DNA of 64,000 bases, taken from positions 868,001 to 932,000 of the forward strand of contig NZ_FVZB01000007.1 in the NCBI RefSeq assembly GCF_900166655.1, written 5' to 3'. The stretch is from Halobacillus hunanensis. GTDB taxonomy: Bacteria; Bacillota; Bacilli; Bacillales; Halobacillaceae. Below are positions 30,500 to 40,893 of the stretch, piece by piece. A model generated the notes under the pieces. The model saw only the letters and a list, made by a program, of their open reading frames with translations. It had not been told where the DNA came from and did not search any database. The position numbers and the translations under genes are program-made. Each line of letters opens with the position of its first letter. Within the stretch, counting starts at the first letter, position 1.

Positions 30500-30712
30500 A
30501 TGAACGAAGTAAAAGCATCTATGGCAGGCAGTGTTTGGAAGATCGTAGCTCAAGCAGGAGATCAAGTGAAGAATGGGGAGGACATCGCGATTTTAGAATC
30601 GATGAAAATGGAAATCCCAATTCCTTCGGAGGCTGATGGAACTGTAAAAGAATTGAAGGTATCAGAAGGCGATTTTGTTAATGAAGGCGACGTTATTGCC
30701 ATTATTGAATAA
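30500..30712 (+). CDS. yngHB: Biotin carrier protein (biotin/lipoyl domain)
   Basis: A 70-residue single biotinyl domain. The biotinylated residue is Lys36 in ILESMKMEIPI; Ser replaces the more common Ala of the AMKM motif. It carries carboxybiotin between the YngH and YngE subunits. Twelve bases separate it from yngH, with AAGGAGG before the ATG. Confidence 0.94.
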   Translation: MNEVKASMAGSVWKIVAQAGDQVKNGEDIAILESMKMEIPIPSEADGTVKELKVSEGDFVNEGDVIAIIE

Positions 30713-30727
30713 ATAGGAGCGGGTAAG

Positions 30728-31624
30728 ATGTTCAAGCGGCCGGAAAAAGTCACCATTAAAGAAGTTGGCCCTCGTGACGGGCTGCAAAACGAAAAGACGA
30801 GTATCGCCACGGAAGACAAAATTGAATGGATTAATCAATTATCGGAAGCGGGCTATGACTATATAGAGATTAGTTCATTTGTTCATCCGAAGTGGATCCC
30901 TCAACTGAAAGATGCAAGAGAAGTTGCCAAAGGTATTACCCGAAAAAAAGGAATTACTTATGCAGCACTGGTACCGAATATGAAAGGTCTTGAAGCAGCG
31001 CTTGAAACCAATGTAGATGAAGTATCTGTATTCATGTCCGCAAGTGAATCTCATAACAAAAACAATATTAACAAAACCATTGAAGAAACATATCCAGTAC
31101 TTGAAGAAGTAGTTAAAGAAGCAAAGGCAAGTAACAAACGAGTACGGGGATATGTTTCAACAGTGTTCGGATGCCCATATGAAGGGGATATTCCACCAAG
31201 TCAGGTGTTGAGTGTATCCAACAGGCTGTTTGACATGGGAATTGATGAGCTGTCGCTCGGAGATACGATTGGTGTAGCGAATCCGCATCAAGTTGATGAG
31301 ACCCTGCAATTTTTAAAAGGGAAACTTGATTTTTCTAAACTGGCCATGCATTTTCATAACACACAGGGAATGGCTTTAGCCAACGTCTTAGTTTCCTTAC
31401 AGCATGACATTAAAATATTTGACGGTTCCTTAGGTGGTCTTGGCGGCTGTCCTTATGCCAAAGGAGCTTCCGGAAATTTAGCTACGGATGATTTAGTTCA
31501 CATGCTTGAATCGATGGGTATTGAAACAGGTATTGCTCAAGGGAAGCTGCTGGAGGCGGCCAGCTTTATTCAAGACAAACTTGGCAAGTCTCTGCCGAGT
31601 CACCAAATGCATGTGCACAAATGA
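30728..31624 (+). CDS. yngG: Hydroxymethylglutaryl-CoA lyase
   Basis: The 298-residue TIM-barrel enzyme of the HMGL/DRE family cleaves HMG-CoA to acetyl-CoA and acetoacetate. It has KEVGPRDGLQNEKT at the start, the metal histidines in LAMHFHNTQGMA, and the active-site cysteine loop GSLGGLGGCPYAKGASGN. It is the last catabolic step of leucine degradation. Start ATG 30728 with AGGAGCGGG upstream. Confidence 0.95.
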   Translation: MFKRPEKVTIKEVGPRDGLQNEKTSIATEDKIEWINQLSEAGYDYIEISSFVHPKWIPQLKDAREVAKGITRKKGITYAALVPNMKGLEAALETNVDEVSVFMSASESHNKNNINKTIEETYPVLEEVVKEAKASNKRVRGYVSTVFGCPYEGDIPPSQVLSVSNRLFDMGIDELSLGDTIGVANPHQVDETLQFLKGKLDFSKLAMHFHNTQGMALANVLVSLQHDIKIFDGSLGGLGGCPYAKGASGNLATDDLVHMLESMGIETGIAQGKLLEAASFIQDKLGKSLPSHQMHVHK

Positions 31625-31648
31625 ATTCAGTAACGGAGGTGTATGTCA

Positions 31649-32428
31649 TTGAGTCCATTAGTTACTCTTGAAATCACGGATGAACGAATTGGGTACCTTA
31701 CCTTAAATAGACCTGAGGCCGCGAATAGTCTGTCTACTGCTTTATTAGATGAACTCACAAGCGTACTTGCAGAGGTAAACCACTCTGACGCCAATGTACT
31801 CATTGTAACAGGAAGCGGTGAAAAAGCCTTCTGTGCAGGAGCTGACTTAAAGGAAAGGGCCGGGATGTCACAAGATGAAGTCGTTCAAACAGTGGAGAAA
31901 ATTGGGGATGCGATCCGTAAGCTGGAACAGATCGAGATCCCAACCATTGCTATGATCAATGGCGCAGCATATGGAGGAGGACTTGAACTTGCTCTTGCCT
32001 GTGACCTTAGAGTGTTGACTTCTAATGCCAAGGTAGGGCTGACCGAAACGTCGTTAGCGATCATTCCAGGAGCGGGCGGCACGCAGCGATTGACACGTTT
32101 AATCGGCTTAGGGAAAGCAAAAGAAATGATCTTTACTGCAAAGCCGATCCAGGCTGATAAAGCTCTGACGATTGGTTTAGTTGAAGGCGTTTATACAACT
32201 AGTGAGCTAAAAGCTGAAACCCATGCACTTGCTGCGCAAATCGCTAAAAACGGTCCAATTGCGTTAAAACAGTCAAAGAAAGCGATCCAACATGGCAGTC
32301 AAACGGACTTGGCTACAGGTCTTGAAATCGAGCGAATGTGTTACAAGCGAACCATTCCGACAGAGGACAGGATCGAAGGATTGCAAGCTTTTAAAGAGAA
32401 GCGAAAACCTGAATACACAGGTAAATAA
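31649..32428 (+). CDS. yngF: Enoyl-CoA hydratase, probably methylglutaconyl-CoA hydratase
   Basis: A ~259-residue crotonase-fold enzyme with the oxyanion-hole segments EKAFCAGADLKER and INGAAYGGGLELALACDLRV, and the catalytic Glu region LTETSLAIIPGAGGTQRLTRLIG. Context indicates hydration of 3-methylglutaconyl-CoA to HMG-CoA. A TTG at 31649 is eight bases after GGAGGT and is the better start; an ATG at 31643 lies only two bases from that site but would add just two residues. Confidence 0.9.
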   Translation: MSPLVTLEITDERIGYLTLNRPEAANSLSTALLDELTSVLAEVNHSDANVLIVTGSGEKAFCAGADLKERAGMSQDEVVQTVEKIGDAIRKLEQIEIPTIAMINGAAYGGGLELALACDLRVLTSNAKVGLTETSLAIIPGAGGTQRLTRLIGLGKAKEMIFTAKPIQADKALTIGLVEGVYTTSELKAETHALAAQIAKNGPIALKQSKKAIQHGSQTDLATGLEIERMCYKRTIPTEDRIEGLQAFKEKRKPEYTGK

Positions 32429-32448
32429 ACGATAAGGCGGTGGACGAG

Positions 32449-33972
32449 ATGAACGAAACATTAGAACATATGAACGAAAAAGTATCTTCAGGCGGTTCGC
32501 CAAAATATCACGAAAAAAATCAAGAAAAAGGCAAGATGTTTGTTCGGGAGCGTCTGAGTCAATTATTTGATGATGATTTAAACATTGAGGATGCCTTTTT
32601 TGCAAACTGTATGGATGGTTCTCTTCCAGCAGATGGTGTTGTGACAGGGATTGGTAAAGTCAACGGGGAACAAGTTTGTGTGATGGCTAATGATTCTACT
32701 GTAAAGGCGGGTTCCTGGGGTGCTCGTACTGTAGAGAAGATTATCCGTATTCAGGAGACGGCGATGAAGCTAGAGATCCCGATGCTTTATTTAGTGGATT
32801 CAGCTGGAGCGAGAATAACTGATCAGGTTGAAATGTTTCCTAACCGCAGAGGAGCAGGACGTATTTTCCATAACCAAATTAAATTATCCGGGCGTGTCCC
32901 GCAAATTTGCTTGCTATTTGGTCCATCAGCCGCAGGAGGAGCCTACATACCTGCATTTTGTGACATTGTAGTGATGGTGGATGGTAATGCCTCGATGTAC
33001 TTAGGGTCACCTCGAATGGCTGAGAAAGTGATTGGCGAGAAGGTGACACTTGAGGAGATGGGCGGTGCTAACATGCATTGTTCTGTTTCTGGTTGTGGAG
33101 ATGTGCTGACTAAGGACGAACCGGAAGCGATTGCTTATGCAAGGAACTATTTATCCTATTTTCCTTCAAACTTCCGCCATCCAGCTAAACGACAAGAACC
33201 TGTTAGGCCCGCTTCATTAGAAAAAACGATTTCGGAAATCATCCCAGATAATCAAAATGCTCCCTTTAATATGTATGACCTTATCGACCGCTTAATTGAC
33301 GAGGGATCATTTTGTGAAATTAAAAAGAAATTTGCTCCTGAAATCATTACAGGGTTATCGCGAATTGATGGCCGCACCGTAGGAATTATTGCCAATCAGC
33401 CGAGAGCGAAAGGCGGAGTATTATTCCCGGATTCTGCCGACAAATCGGCTAAGTTTATGCAGCTTTGTGACGCCTTTAATATTCCGCTGCTCTTCCTGGT
33501 AGATATTCCAGGGTTCATGATCGGAACGAAAGTAGAACGGGCAGGGATCATCCGACATGGTGCAAAAATGTTATCAGCGATGAGTGAAGCAACCGTTCCT
33601 AAGATCTCCGTAATTGTGCGGAAGGCCTATGGAGCAGGTCTTTACGCAATGGCTGGACCAGCCTTTGAACCAGATGCTTGTATAGCACTTCCATCTGCAC
33701 AAATTGCGGTAATGGGACCAGAAGCAGCTGTTAATGCGGTTTATGCTAATAAAATTGCTGAACTTGATGAAGCAGATCGTCCTGCTTTCATTAAAGAAAA
33801 ACATGAAGAATATAAAGAAAACATTGATATTTATCGGTTAGCGTCAGAATTAGTTGTAGATGATATTATTCAACCCGATCGCCTGAGGGATGACTTATCT
33901 TTACGGTTTGAAGCTTATTCCAACAAGAATGTTACATTTACTGAGCGTAAACATGGTGTGTATCCTGTATAA
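32449..33972 (+). CDS. yngE: Acyl-CoA carboxylase carboxyltransferase subunit
   Basis: A 507-residue beta subunit that transfers the carboxyl group from biotin to the acyl-CoA, probably 3-methylcrotonyl-CoA. Both crotonase-like halves are present: the N-terminal half has LVDSAGARITDQVEMFP and FGPSAAGGAYIPAFCD; the C-terminal half has FLVDIPGFMIGTKVERAGI and RKAYGAGLYAMAGPAF. Start at ATG 32449 is eight bases after AAGGCGG; an in-frame GTG at 32440 overlaps that site. Propionyl-CoA is an alternative substrate, but the hydratase and HMG-CoA lyase neighbours favour methylcrotonyl-CoA. Confidence 0.92.
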   Translation: MNETLEHMNEKVSSGGSPKYHEKNQEKGKMFVRERLSQLFDDDLNIEDAFFANCMDGSLPADGVVTGIGKVNGEQVCVMANDSTVKAGSWGARTVEKIIRIQETAMKLEIPMLYLVDSAGARITDQVEMFPNRRGAGRIFHNQIKLSGRVPQICLLFGPSAAGGAYIPAFCDIVVMVDGNASMYLGSPRMAEKVIGEKVTLEEMGGANMHCSVSGCGDVLTKDEPEAIAYARNYLSYFPSNFRHPAKRQEPVRPASLEKTISEIIPDNQNAPFNMYDLIDRLIDEGSFCEIKKKFAPEIITGLSRIDGRTVGIIANQPRAKGGVLFPDSADKSAKFMQLCDAFNIPLLFLVDIPGFMIGTKVERAGIIRHGAKMLSAMSEATVPKISVIVRKAYGAGLYAMAGPAFEPDACIALPSAQIAVMGPEAAVNAVYANKIAELDEADRPAFIKEKHEEYKENIDIYRLASELVVDDIIQPDRLRDDLSLRFEAYSNKNVTFTERKHGVYPV

Positions 33973-33978
33973 AAAAGT

Positions 33979-34014
33979 AAATCCACTACCTTTCAATAGG
34001 TAGTGGATTTTTTA
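33979..34014. terminator. Bidirectional terminator between yngE and the acetyl-CoA-synthetase-like gene
   Basis: AAATCCACTACC pairs perfectly with GGTAGTGGATTT; a T run follows on the right and A-rich sequence on the left, so it serves both convergent genes. Confidence 0.92.
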
Positions 34015-34024
34015 ATAGTTTTCT

Positions 34025-35980
34025 TTATTTGTTTATAAGATAATTCTGTCCGATCGAGCGAATTTCGTTTACGGCATCAGGGTTCTCGAGGGCACTCAAG
34101 TCTCCGGATGGTTCATTTAAATAAGCTGATTTAATGGCTCGTCTCATGACTTTAGCATTTCGTGTTTTAGGTAAATCCTGAACAGCAAATACTTTTTTAG
34201 GGGCAAGAGCTTTCCCAAGCTTATGAGCTAAATAATCTCTGAGTTCATCGATTAAAGCCGTTGTCTGTTCTTGTTTTAATACAACAAATGCTACAGCTTC
34301 TTCGCCTTTAACTTCATGAGGAACACCAATTACACCGGCCTCAATTACGGCGTCGTGGGATACAAGTACGGATTCGACTTCTGCAGGTCCTAAACGTTTT
34401 CCTGCTACGTTTAATACGTCATCGGACCGGCCGGTGATCGTATAGTATCCCTCTTCATCAACTGTTACCCAGTCTCCGTGAACCCAGGTGTCTTCAAATT
34501 TGCTCCAGTAGGACTGTTCGTATCGTTCATTATCTTTATAGAATCCTTTCGTCATACCGACCCACGGTTGTTTTAAAACGAGTTCGCCAACTTCATTGAC
34601 TAGCGATTGTCCATTGTCGTCATACACATCCACGTCCATGCCAGGCAATGCTGCGTTGAATGTTACGGGCTGAATCGGCTTAACAAGAACATTTCCGAAT
34701 ATGCCTCCAGAAACTTCAGTTCCACCGGAGTAATTAAAAATAGGAACTCTGGAATGACCAACGTTTTTAAATAACCATTGCCACGGTTCAGGATTCCAAG
34801 GTTCTCCGGTTGAACCGATTAGTTTTAAGGACGATAAGTTATGTTTTTCTATCCAGTCAAGCCCATGCTTACTCATGGATCGAATCAGGGTTGGAGAAAT
34901 ACCAAGGTGTGTCACCTCGTAACGTTCAACCAACTCCCATAGTCGATCTGGCTGGGGATAGTCAGGCGTTCCTTCAAACATAACGATTGAAGCACCGTTC
35001 ATTAAACCCCCATATACGAGGAATGGACCCATCATCCATCCCATATCGGTGTACCAAAAAAACGTATCCTCTGAAGTAACATCCATACATAACCCGGCAT
35101 CAAAAGCAGATTTGATGGGGAAACCAGCATGTGTATGAAGAACCCCTTTTGGCTTGCCTGTGGTTCCGGATGTATAAATGAGCATATACGGATCATCTGC
35201 TGAGGTTGATTTCGTCTCATATGTTTTATTATGATCTTTCACTTGATTATAGGTTAGATCGCGCTTGTCCTTCCAAGTAACATTCTGCTGCGTACGTTCG
35301 ACTACAATCACATGCTCGAGTGAATCACAAGCATCTGCAGCCATGTCAGCTTCATCTTTCATATTAATGGATTTACCTCTGCGGTAAAAACCATCGGCCG
35401 TAATTAATACTTTTGATTCAGCTGCCTGGATTCGTGTCGCAATCGCTTCAGATTTATAGCCGGAAAAGGTTGGGCAAAATATCGCGCCGATTTTCGAAAC
35501 GGCCAGCATAGAAATCAGCGTCTCTGGAAGCATGGGTAAATAGATGGTCACAACATCGCCTTTTCCTAATCCTAGTTTATCTAACCCATTTGAAAACGCA
35601 TTCACTTCTTCGTAGAGTTCAGCATAAGTAAATGAACGTTTCTCTCCATCATCGCCTTCCCAGTAAAGGGCGATCTCATGTTTCTTATCATCGTTTTGAG
35701 CCCACTTGTCAAGAGCGTTGTGAACCACATTCATCTTTCCGTTTACAAACCAATCAGGATATTTAATTCCAGAGGAAAGGTCGAGTGTTTTTGAGTACGG
35801 CTGATCCCATTCAATACCAAGCTCCGATACAGCTTGGTCCCAGAACCAGGCGATATTCTCAGTTGATTTTTTCTGAAAGGCATCATAATCTTCATAGCCG
35901 TGTTTCTTCATCCATTTGTACAGTCGTGTGTTCTGTTTCTGTTCATTTGTAGGAATCCATGCTGCTTCGTATGTAGACAT
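34025..35980 (-). CDS. Acetyl-CoA-synthetase-like AMP-forming ligase
   Basis: The 651-residue enzyme belongs to the acetate/propionate-CoA ligase branch: an N-terminal ACAS-N region (about 1-90), P-loop YTSGTTGKPKGVLHTHAGF, WYTDMGWMMGP, FNYSGGTEVSGG, GDWVTVDEEGYYTITGRSDD and the C-terminal lysine motif KTRNAKVMRRAIK. The last is usually TRSGKIMRR, so Gly before the catalytic, acetylation-prone Lys is Ala here. It is transcribed toward the leucine operon from its own promoter. Substrate could be acetate, propionate or acetoacetate; sequence alone does not say which. The ATG has AGGAGGATT upstream. Confidence 0.88.
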   Translation of the reverse strand: MSTYEAAWIPTNEQKQNTRLYKWMKKHGYEDYDAFQKKSTENIAWFWDQAVSELGIEWDQPYSKTLDLSSGIKYPDWFVNGKMNVVHNALDKWAQNDDKKHEIALYWEGDDGEKRSFTYAELYEEVNAFSNGLDKLGLGKGDVVTIYLPMLPETLISMLAVSKIGAIFCPTFSGYKSEAIATRIQAAESKVLITADGFYRRGKSINMKDEADMAADACDSLEHVIVVERTQQNVTWKDKRDLTYNQVKDHNKTYETKSTSADDPYMLIYTSGTTGKPKGVLHTHAGFPIKSAFDAGLCMDVTSEDTFFWYTDMGWMMGPFLVYGGLMNGASIVMFEGTPDYPQPDRLWELVERYEVTHLGISPTLIRSMSKHGLDWIEKHNLSSLKLIGSTGEPWNPEPWQWLFKNVGHSRVPIFNYSGGTEVSGGIFGNVLVKPIQPVTFNAALPGMDVDVYDDNGQSLVNEVGELVLKQPWVGMTKGFYKDNERYEQSYWSKFEDTWVHGDWVTVDEEGYYTITGRSDDVLNVAGKRLGPAEVESVLVSHDAVIEAGVIGVPHEVKGEEAVAFVVLKQEQTTALIDELRDYLAHKLGKALAPKKVFAVQDLPKTRNAKVMRRAIKSAYLNEPSGDLSALENPDAVNEIRSIGQNYLINK

Positions 35981-36116
35981 ATTAATCCTCCTAGTTTGAT
36001 CCTAATTATCAGAAATATCCTAATTATAGTATAACTGAAAACGGTTCATAAATGAATGATACTTCATGTTATTTTGAAAAATATCGGCCGGGACGAGGAT
36101 AGTTTTCGATCAACAT

Positions 36117-36124
36117 GGTATAAT
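36117..36124 (+). promoter_or_regulatory. Possible extended -10 promoter element for the sulfolipid operon
   Basis: TGGTATAAT is an extended -10 (TGnTATAAT) 174 bases before sqdB, with no good -35. The rest of the 317-base gap 35981-36297 is AT-rich, with a good ribosome binding site (TTAGGAGGTAG) next to the sqdB start and no other feature that I recognise. Confidence 0.3.
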
Positions 36125-36294
36125 TTTATTGTTTTGTCAGTCATTTAGTGATAAAGTCAAAATCGGATGAAAGTCGAAGGCGAATAACGAATATTTCCAA
36201 GTTGATTTGAAACATTTATTATTACCATCGATTTTAAAAGAATGTTATTCTATAAGTGAAATAGTTACTTGTAGATATGGAATTTAGGAGGTAG

Positions 36295-37446
<1,152 letters not shown>

Positions 37447-37459
37447 GGAGTTAACTGCT

Positions 37460-38623
37460 TTGAAAATCGCCATCATAACAGAGACATTTTTGCCATCAAC
37501 GGATGGAGTCGTAACAAGACTGAAGGAAGCAATCAAATATTTGCGCAAACAAGATCACGACGTTATTGTTATTGCTCCAGACCTGGGTGTAACAGAATAT
37601 GAGGGTGCGATTGTCGAGGGCGTGAAGACGACGACAATGCCTTTTTATCGTTCGAAAAAGTTTTCAATGCCGCAAAAAAAAGTGAAGAGTCTCCTTCAAA
37701 AGCATAATCCTGATTTAGTTCACGTCGTCAATCCTGCGTTTGTTGGAGCTGCGGGGGTCTACTATGCCAGCAAGCTGAACTACCCTTTACTTGCTTCTTA
37801 TCATACGCATGTGCCTAAGTATTTAAATTATTATCGACTATACCCATTTGTCCCGGCAGTATGGTGGTATTTTCGAAAGCTGCACAACTTCGCAGATTTG
37901 AATTTATGCACTTCGAAGGCAATTCAAGGTGAACTACACGAGAAAAACTTTCACAATGTCCATGTATGGGACAGGGGTGTTGCCATTGATCATTACCACC
38001 CCCATCACAAAAATGGAGCAATGCGGGAACGGCTTTCCGGCGGTGAAGCAAGCAACAAACTTCTTGTGTTCGTTGGAAGATTGGCACCGGAAAAGGAAAT
38101 TGAAAAGATCAAACCACTTCTTGAAGAACGCGATGACTTGTCCCTTGCTATTGTAGGCGATGGTCCGAATAGAGAAACACTTGAGAAAACATTCGCGGGT
38201 ACAAACACCGTTTTTACTGGTTTACTCCATGGTGATGAATTGGCTCAAGCTTTCGCTTCTTCTGATGCCTTAATATTTCCATCCGTGACGGAAACGCTTG
38301 GACTTGTGATATTAGAATCGATGGCGTCCGGATTGCCAGTCATTGCAGCGAAGAGCGGACCGACAATGGAACAGGTTGAAGATGGACGTACAGGGCTATT
38401 ATTTGAAAATGAAAACACAGCTAGTATGATCGCAGCAGTCGATCGTTTAGAAGATGAACAGCTATATCAGTATTTGAGCGAGAACGCCAGAAAAGAAGCA
38501 GAAAAACACAGCTGGCAAAAACCAGCCAAGCAAATTCTCAACTATTATTATCAAACATTAGAGGTTTACCAGCAAAACCAGGCAAAACCAACAAAAAAAT
38601 CAAAGGTTAAAGTCACAGAGTAA
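37460..38623 (+). CDS. sqdX: SQDG synthase-type glycosyltransferase
   Basis: A 387-residue GT4-family, GT-B-fold glycosyltransferase resembling SqdX/SQD2, which transfers sulfoquinovose from the UDP-sugar to diacylglycerol at the membrane. It begins IAIITETFLPSTDGVVTRL and has the GT4 donor-site motifs VFVGRLAPEKEIE, VGDGPNRETLE and FPSVTETLGLVILESMASG. Start is TTG 37460, nine bases after AAGGAG. Direct linkage to sqdB fixes the function better than sequence alone; a mannosyl- or glucosyltransferase is the alternative. The C-terminus is lysine-rich, suiting membrane association. Confidence 0.88.
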   Translation: MKIAIITETFLPSTDGVVTRLKEAIKYLRKQDHDVIVIAPDLGVTEYEGAIVEGVKTTTMPFYRSKKFSMPQKKVKSLLQKHNPDLVHVVNPAFVGAAGVYYASKLNYPLLASYHTHVPKYLNYYRLYPFVPAVWWYFRKLHNFADLNLCTSKAIQGELHEKNFHNVHVWDRGVAIDHYHPHHKNGAMRERLSGGEASNKLLVFVGRLAPEKEIEKIKPLLEERDDLSLAIVGDGPNRETLEKTFAGTNTVFTGLLHGDELAQAFASSDALIFPSVTETLGLVILESMASGLPVIAAKSGPTMEQVEDGRTGLLFENENTASMIAAVDRLEDEQLYQYLSENARKEAEKHSWQKPAKQILNYYYQTLEVYQQNQAKPTKKSKVKVTE

Positions 38624-38641
38624 AGGCTCTGTGACTTTTTC
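38610..38641 (+). terminator. Rho-independent terminator of the sqdB-sqdX operon
   Basis: AAGTCACAGAG pairs with CTCTGTGACTT around TAAAGG and includes the sqdX stop codon; TTTTTC follows. Confidence 0.93.
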
Positions 38642-38922
38642 TGTCTGATACATAAATACTCTCTCTTGAAACTTAGTAGCAACTCCGAAACCTTTGAAAA
38701 AACATCTACAATCATCATTGGACCCAAAGGTGAAAATACGATTTTAATTGTTCACAAACAATAACCACTCTAAAGAATTAACAAGAGTTTGTACAGATAG
38801 AAATATTATTGGTGAAGAGTATCTTTCCCTGCAGTATTATCATTCCATTTGTATGTGAACTCTTTGTGAAAAACCGCCCAATTGTTTGTAATAACATGAA
38901 GAATCAGTTACTTTAGGAGTGA

Positions 38923-38959
38923 ATGACCACTCAGTCAAAATTTGAGTGTCATGTATAAT
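38923..38959 (+). promoter_or_regulatory. Operator-like palindrome and -10 of the P450 gene
   Basis: CACTCA (38928-38933) and TGAGTG (38943-38948) form an inverted repeat within larger TGAC/GTCA arms, and a TATAAT -10 lies at 38954-38959. A repressor binding here would block the promoter. TetR-type regulators often use such sites, but no regulator gene is adjacent. The rest of the 369-base gap 38624-38992 holds no gene that I can support. Confidence 0.5.
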
Positions 38960-38992
38960 GAAAACGTTGGAAATTTGAGAGGAGAATAAATA

Positions 38993-40210
38993 ATGTCATC
39001 CATCAATGGAAAACAGGAAACAAATGATCAGTTATTCTCACCAGAGTTCAATCAAAATCCCTACCCAGCTTTCAACAAACTAAGACAAGAAGATCCTATT
39101 CATCAAACATTATTGCCAAACGGGAACTTTTCTTGGATTGTAACACGTTATGATGACGCTGTAGCCGTTCTAAAGGATCCTCGTTTCATAAAGGACTATA
39201 CGTACTTTCTGGGGGAGGAACAAGAGGAAGAACAGACAGAGTCGAATATTTTTGTTAAAAACATGCTTTTTTCTGATCCACCTGACCACAAACGACTGCG
39301 TGGGCTCGTTCAAAAGGCTTTTACACCTAAAATGATTGAAGGTTTACGAGGAAGAATTAAAGAAATCACGGATGATTTACTTGATAAGGTAGAGCCAAAT
39401 GGGAAGATGAATTTGATCGATGATTTTGCTTTTCCTTTGCCAATTATTGTCATTTGTGAGATGCTTGGTGTTCCTAGTCAAGACCGTAACAAGTTTCGGA
39501 CCTGGTCAAACACACTTGTAGAAGCTTCTAATGATCCAGAAGAAGCTGCGCAGCTTCAAACCCATATGGCAGAATTTGTGATGTATCTTAAAGAGTTAAT
39601 TGCTATACGTCGTCAAGATCCTAAAGATGATATGATCAGTAAATTAATCCAATCTGAAGAAGAAGGAGACAGCCTTTCTGAGCAGGAACTTTATGGTGTT
39701 ATCTCCTTACTGATCATTGCTGGTCACGAAACTACAGTCAATTTAGTTACAAATGGAGTATTGGCCTTACTTGAAAATCCTGAACAAAAGCAGCAGTTAA
39801 TAAACGATCCATCATTAATTGAGTCAGCACTGGAAGAATTTCTACGTTATAACGGTCCAGTTGAATTCAGTACAGACCGCTGGGCTGCTGAAGATGTGGA
39901 GTTACGAGGGGAAACCATTGCTAAAGGAGACCATGTGATTGTTGCATTGGACTCAGCTAATCGTGACTCGGAACAGTTTGAAGATCCAGATGTATTTGAT
40001 ATTACTCGCGGTAAAAGCAAGCATCTGGCTTTTGGAAAAGGAATTCATTTTTGTCTGGGGGCTCCACTTGCCAGATTAGAAGCAGAGGTGGCTGTAACAA
40101 CATTATTAAGACGTATGCCTGGTCTTCAATTGAATACAACTTCTGAAAAATTGGAGTGGCGTCCTGGAATGCTGATGCGCGGTTTAAAAGAATTGCCTGT
40201 AGCATTTTGA
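38993..40210 (+). CDS. Cytochrome P450 of soluble bacterial type
   Basis: The 405-residue monooxygenase has all P450 landmarks: I-helix LLIIAGHETTVNL, K-helix EEFLRY, and the haem loop FGKGIHFCLGAPLARLE with axial Cys354. It has no membrane anchor. Overall pattern resembles CYP107/CYP109-like enzymes of bacilli, which hydroxylate fatty acids, steroids or terpenoids. No ferredoxin or reductase gene is nearby, so electrons must come from elsewhere. Start ATG 38993 has GAGAGGAG upstream. Confidence 0.94.
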   Translation: MSSINGKQETNDQLFSPEFNQNPYPAFNKLRQEDPIHQTLLPNGNFSWIVTRYDDAVAVLKDPRFIKDYTYFLGEEQEEEQTESNIFVKNMLFSDPPDHKRLRGLVQKAFTPKMIEGLRGRIKEITDDLLDKVEPNGKMNLIDDFAFPLPIIVICEMLGVPSQDRNKFRTWSNTLVEASNDPEEAAQLQTHMAEFVMYLKELIAIRRQDPKDDMISKLIQSEEEGDSLSEQELYGVISLLIIAGHETTVNLVTNGVLALLENPEQKQQLINDPSLIESALEEFLRYNGPVEFSTDRWAAEDVELRGETIAKGDHVIVALDSANRDSEQFEDPDVFDITRGKSKHLAFGKGIHFCLGAPLARLEAEVAVTTLLRRMPGLQLNTTSEKLEWRPGMLMRGLKELPVAF

Positions 40211-40214
40211 TTAA

Positions 40215-40249
40215 AAACACTGCTGGATTATAGTCCAGCAGTGTTTACC
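40215..40249. terminator. Bidirectional terminator after the P450 gene
   Basis: AAACACTGCTGGA pairs with TCCAGCAGTGTTT around a six-base loop, between convergent genes. Confidence 0.88.
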
Positions 40250-40264
40250 ACTTGGTTTAAAGGA

Positions 40265-40660
40265 TTATTTTTCTGCATATAAATCTGTTGTTGTTTTTTC
40301 CCTTGATGATAGACCTTCGAGAATCATTTTCTTCATATAACCATGGAATACAAACTCTCCTATAGTAATGGCTACAGCTAAAAAGAATGAGACTGTTCCT
40401 AACGGTACGGATTCTTCAAATAATAAGGATCCTAATATCCAAATCCAAAAAAAGGCTACTCCCATATCAGCTACTGTCGCTATCATATTTCCTAACTTAG
40501 GCAAGATAAACAAGTCACCTATTATAAATGAAACGATTGTTAAACCTATGCTTGTGATTAAAATGTCTGCCAAAGAGATTCCAAAGAATACCCCTAAGAA
40601 GAACCATAATATTGCGGTCATCATCACAAGTTTTATGAAAAATGCTTTAATATACTTCAT
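40265..40660 (-). CDS. YndM-like DUF2512 membrane protein
   Basis: The 131-residue protein has four predicted membrane helices with short charged ends and the pattern FFGISLADILITSIGLTIVS, GDLFILPKLGN, matching the DUF2512/YndM family of bacilli. Function is unknown. AAGGAGGATATC precedes the ATG. The 233-base stretch to the next gene holds only a hairpin (40843-40872). Confidence 0.8.
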   Translation of the reverse strand: MKYIKAFFIKLVMMTAILWFFLGVFFGISLADILITSIGLTIVSFIIGDLFILPKLGNMIATVADMGVAFFWIWILGSLLFEESVPLGTVSFFLAVAITIGEFVFHGYMKKMILEGLSSREKTTTDLYAEK

Positions 40661-40842
40661 GATATCCTCCTTCTAATTTCTCTACATTATGTTGTCCTTT
40701 TTCTTTTCATTTAATCGAATCAATGACTTAAATATGAAGTGCTTGTTGATAATTATTTCCAGGATTCCATAAATCACGCGTGCCAAGATGAGGTAATACA
40801 TTCTTTTCAACTGTATAGAGGGTCAATGCGAATGAAATCACA

Positions 40843-40872
40843 AAAACATCCACACAATACTATGGATGTTTT
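40843..40872 (+). other. Hairpin in the 5' leader of the glutamine-rich protein gene
   Basis: AAAACATCC pairs perfectly with GGATGTTTT across a 12-base loop, ending a few bases before the AAAGGAG ribosome binding site. It could be a weak terminator or a leader structure that affects stability or translation. Confidence 0.45.
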
Positions 40873-40893
40873 AACTAGAAAGGAGAAATAGTC

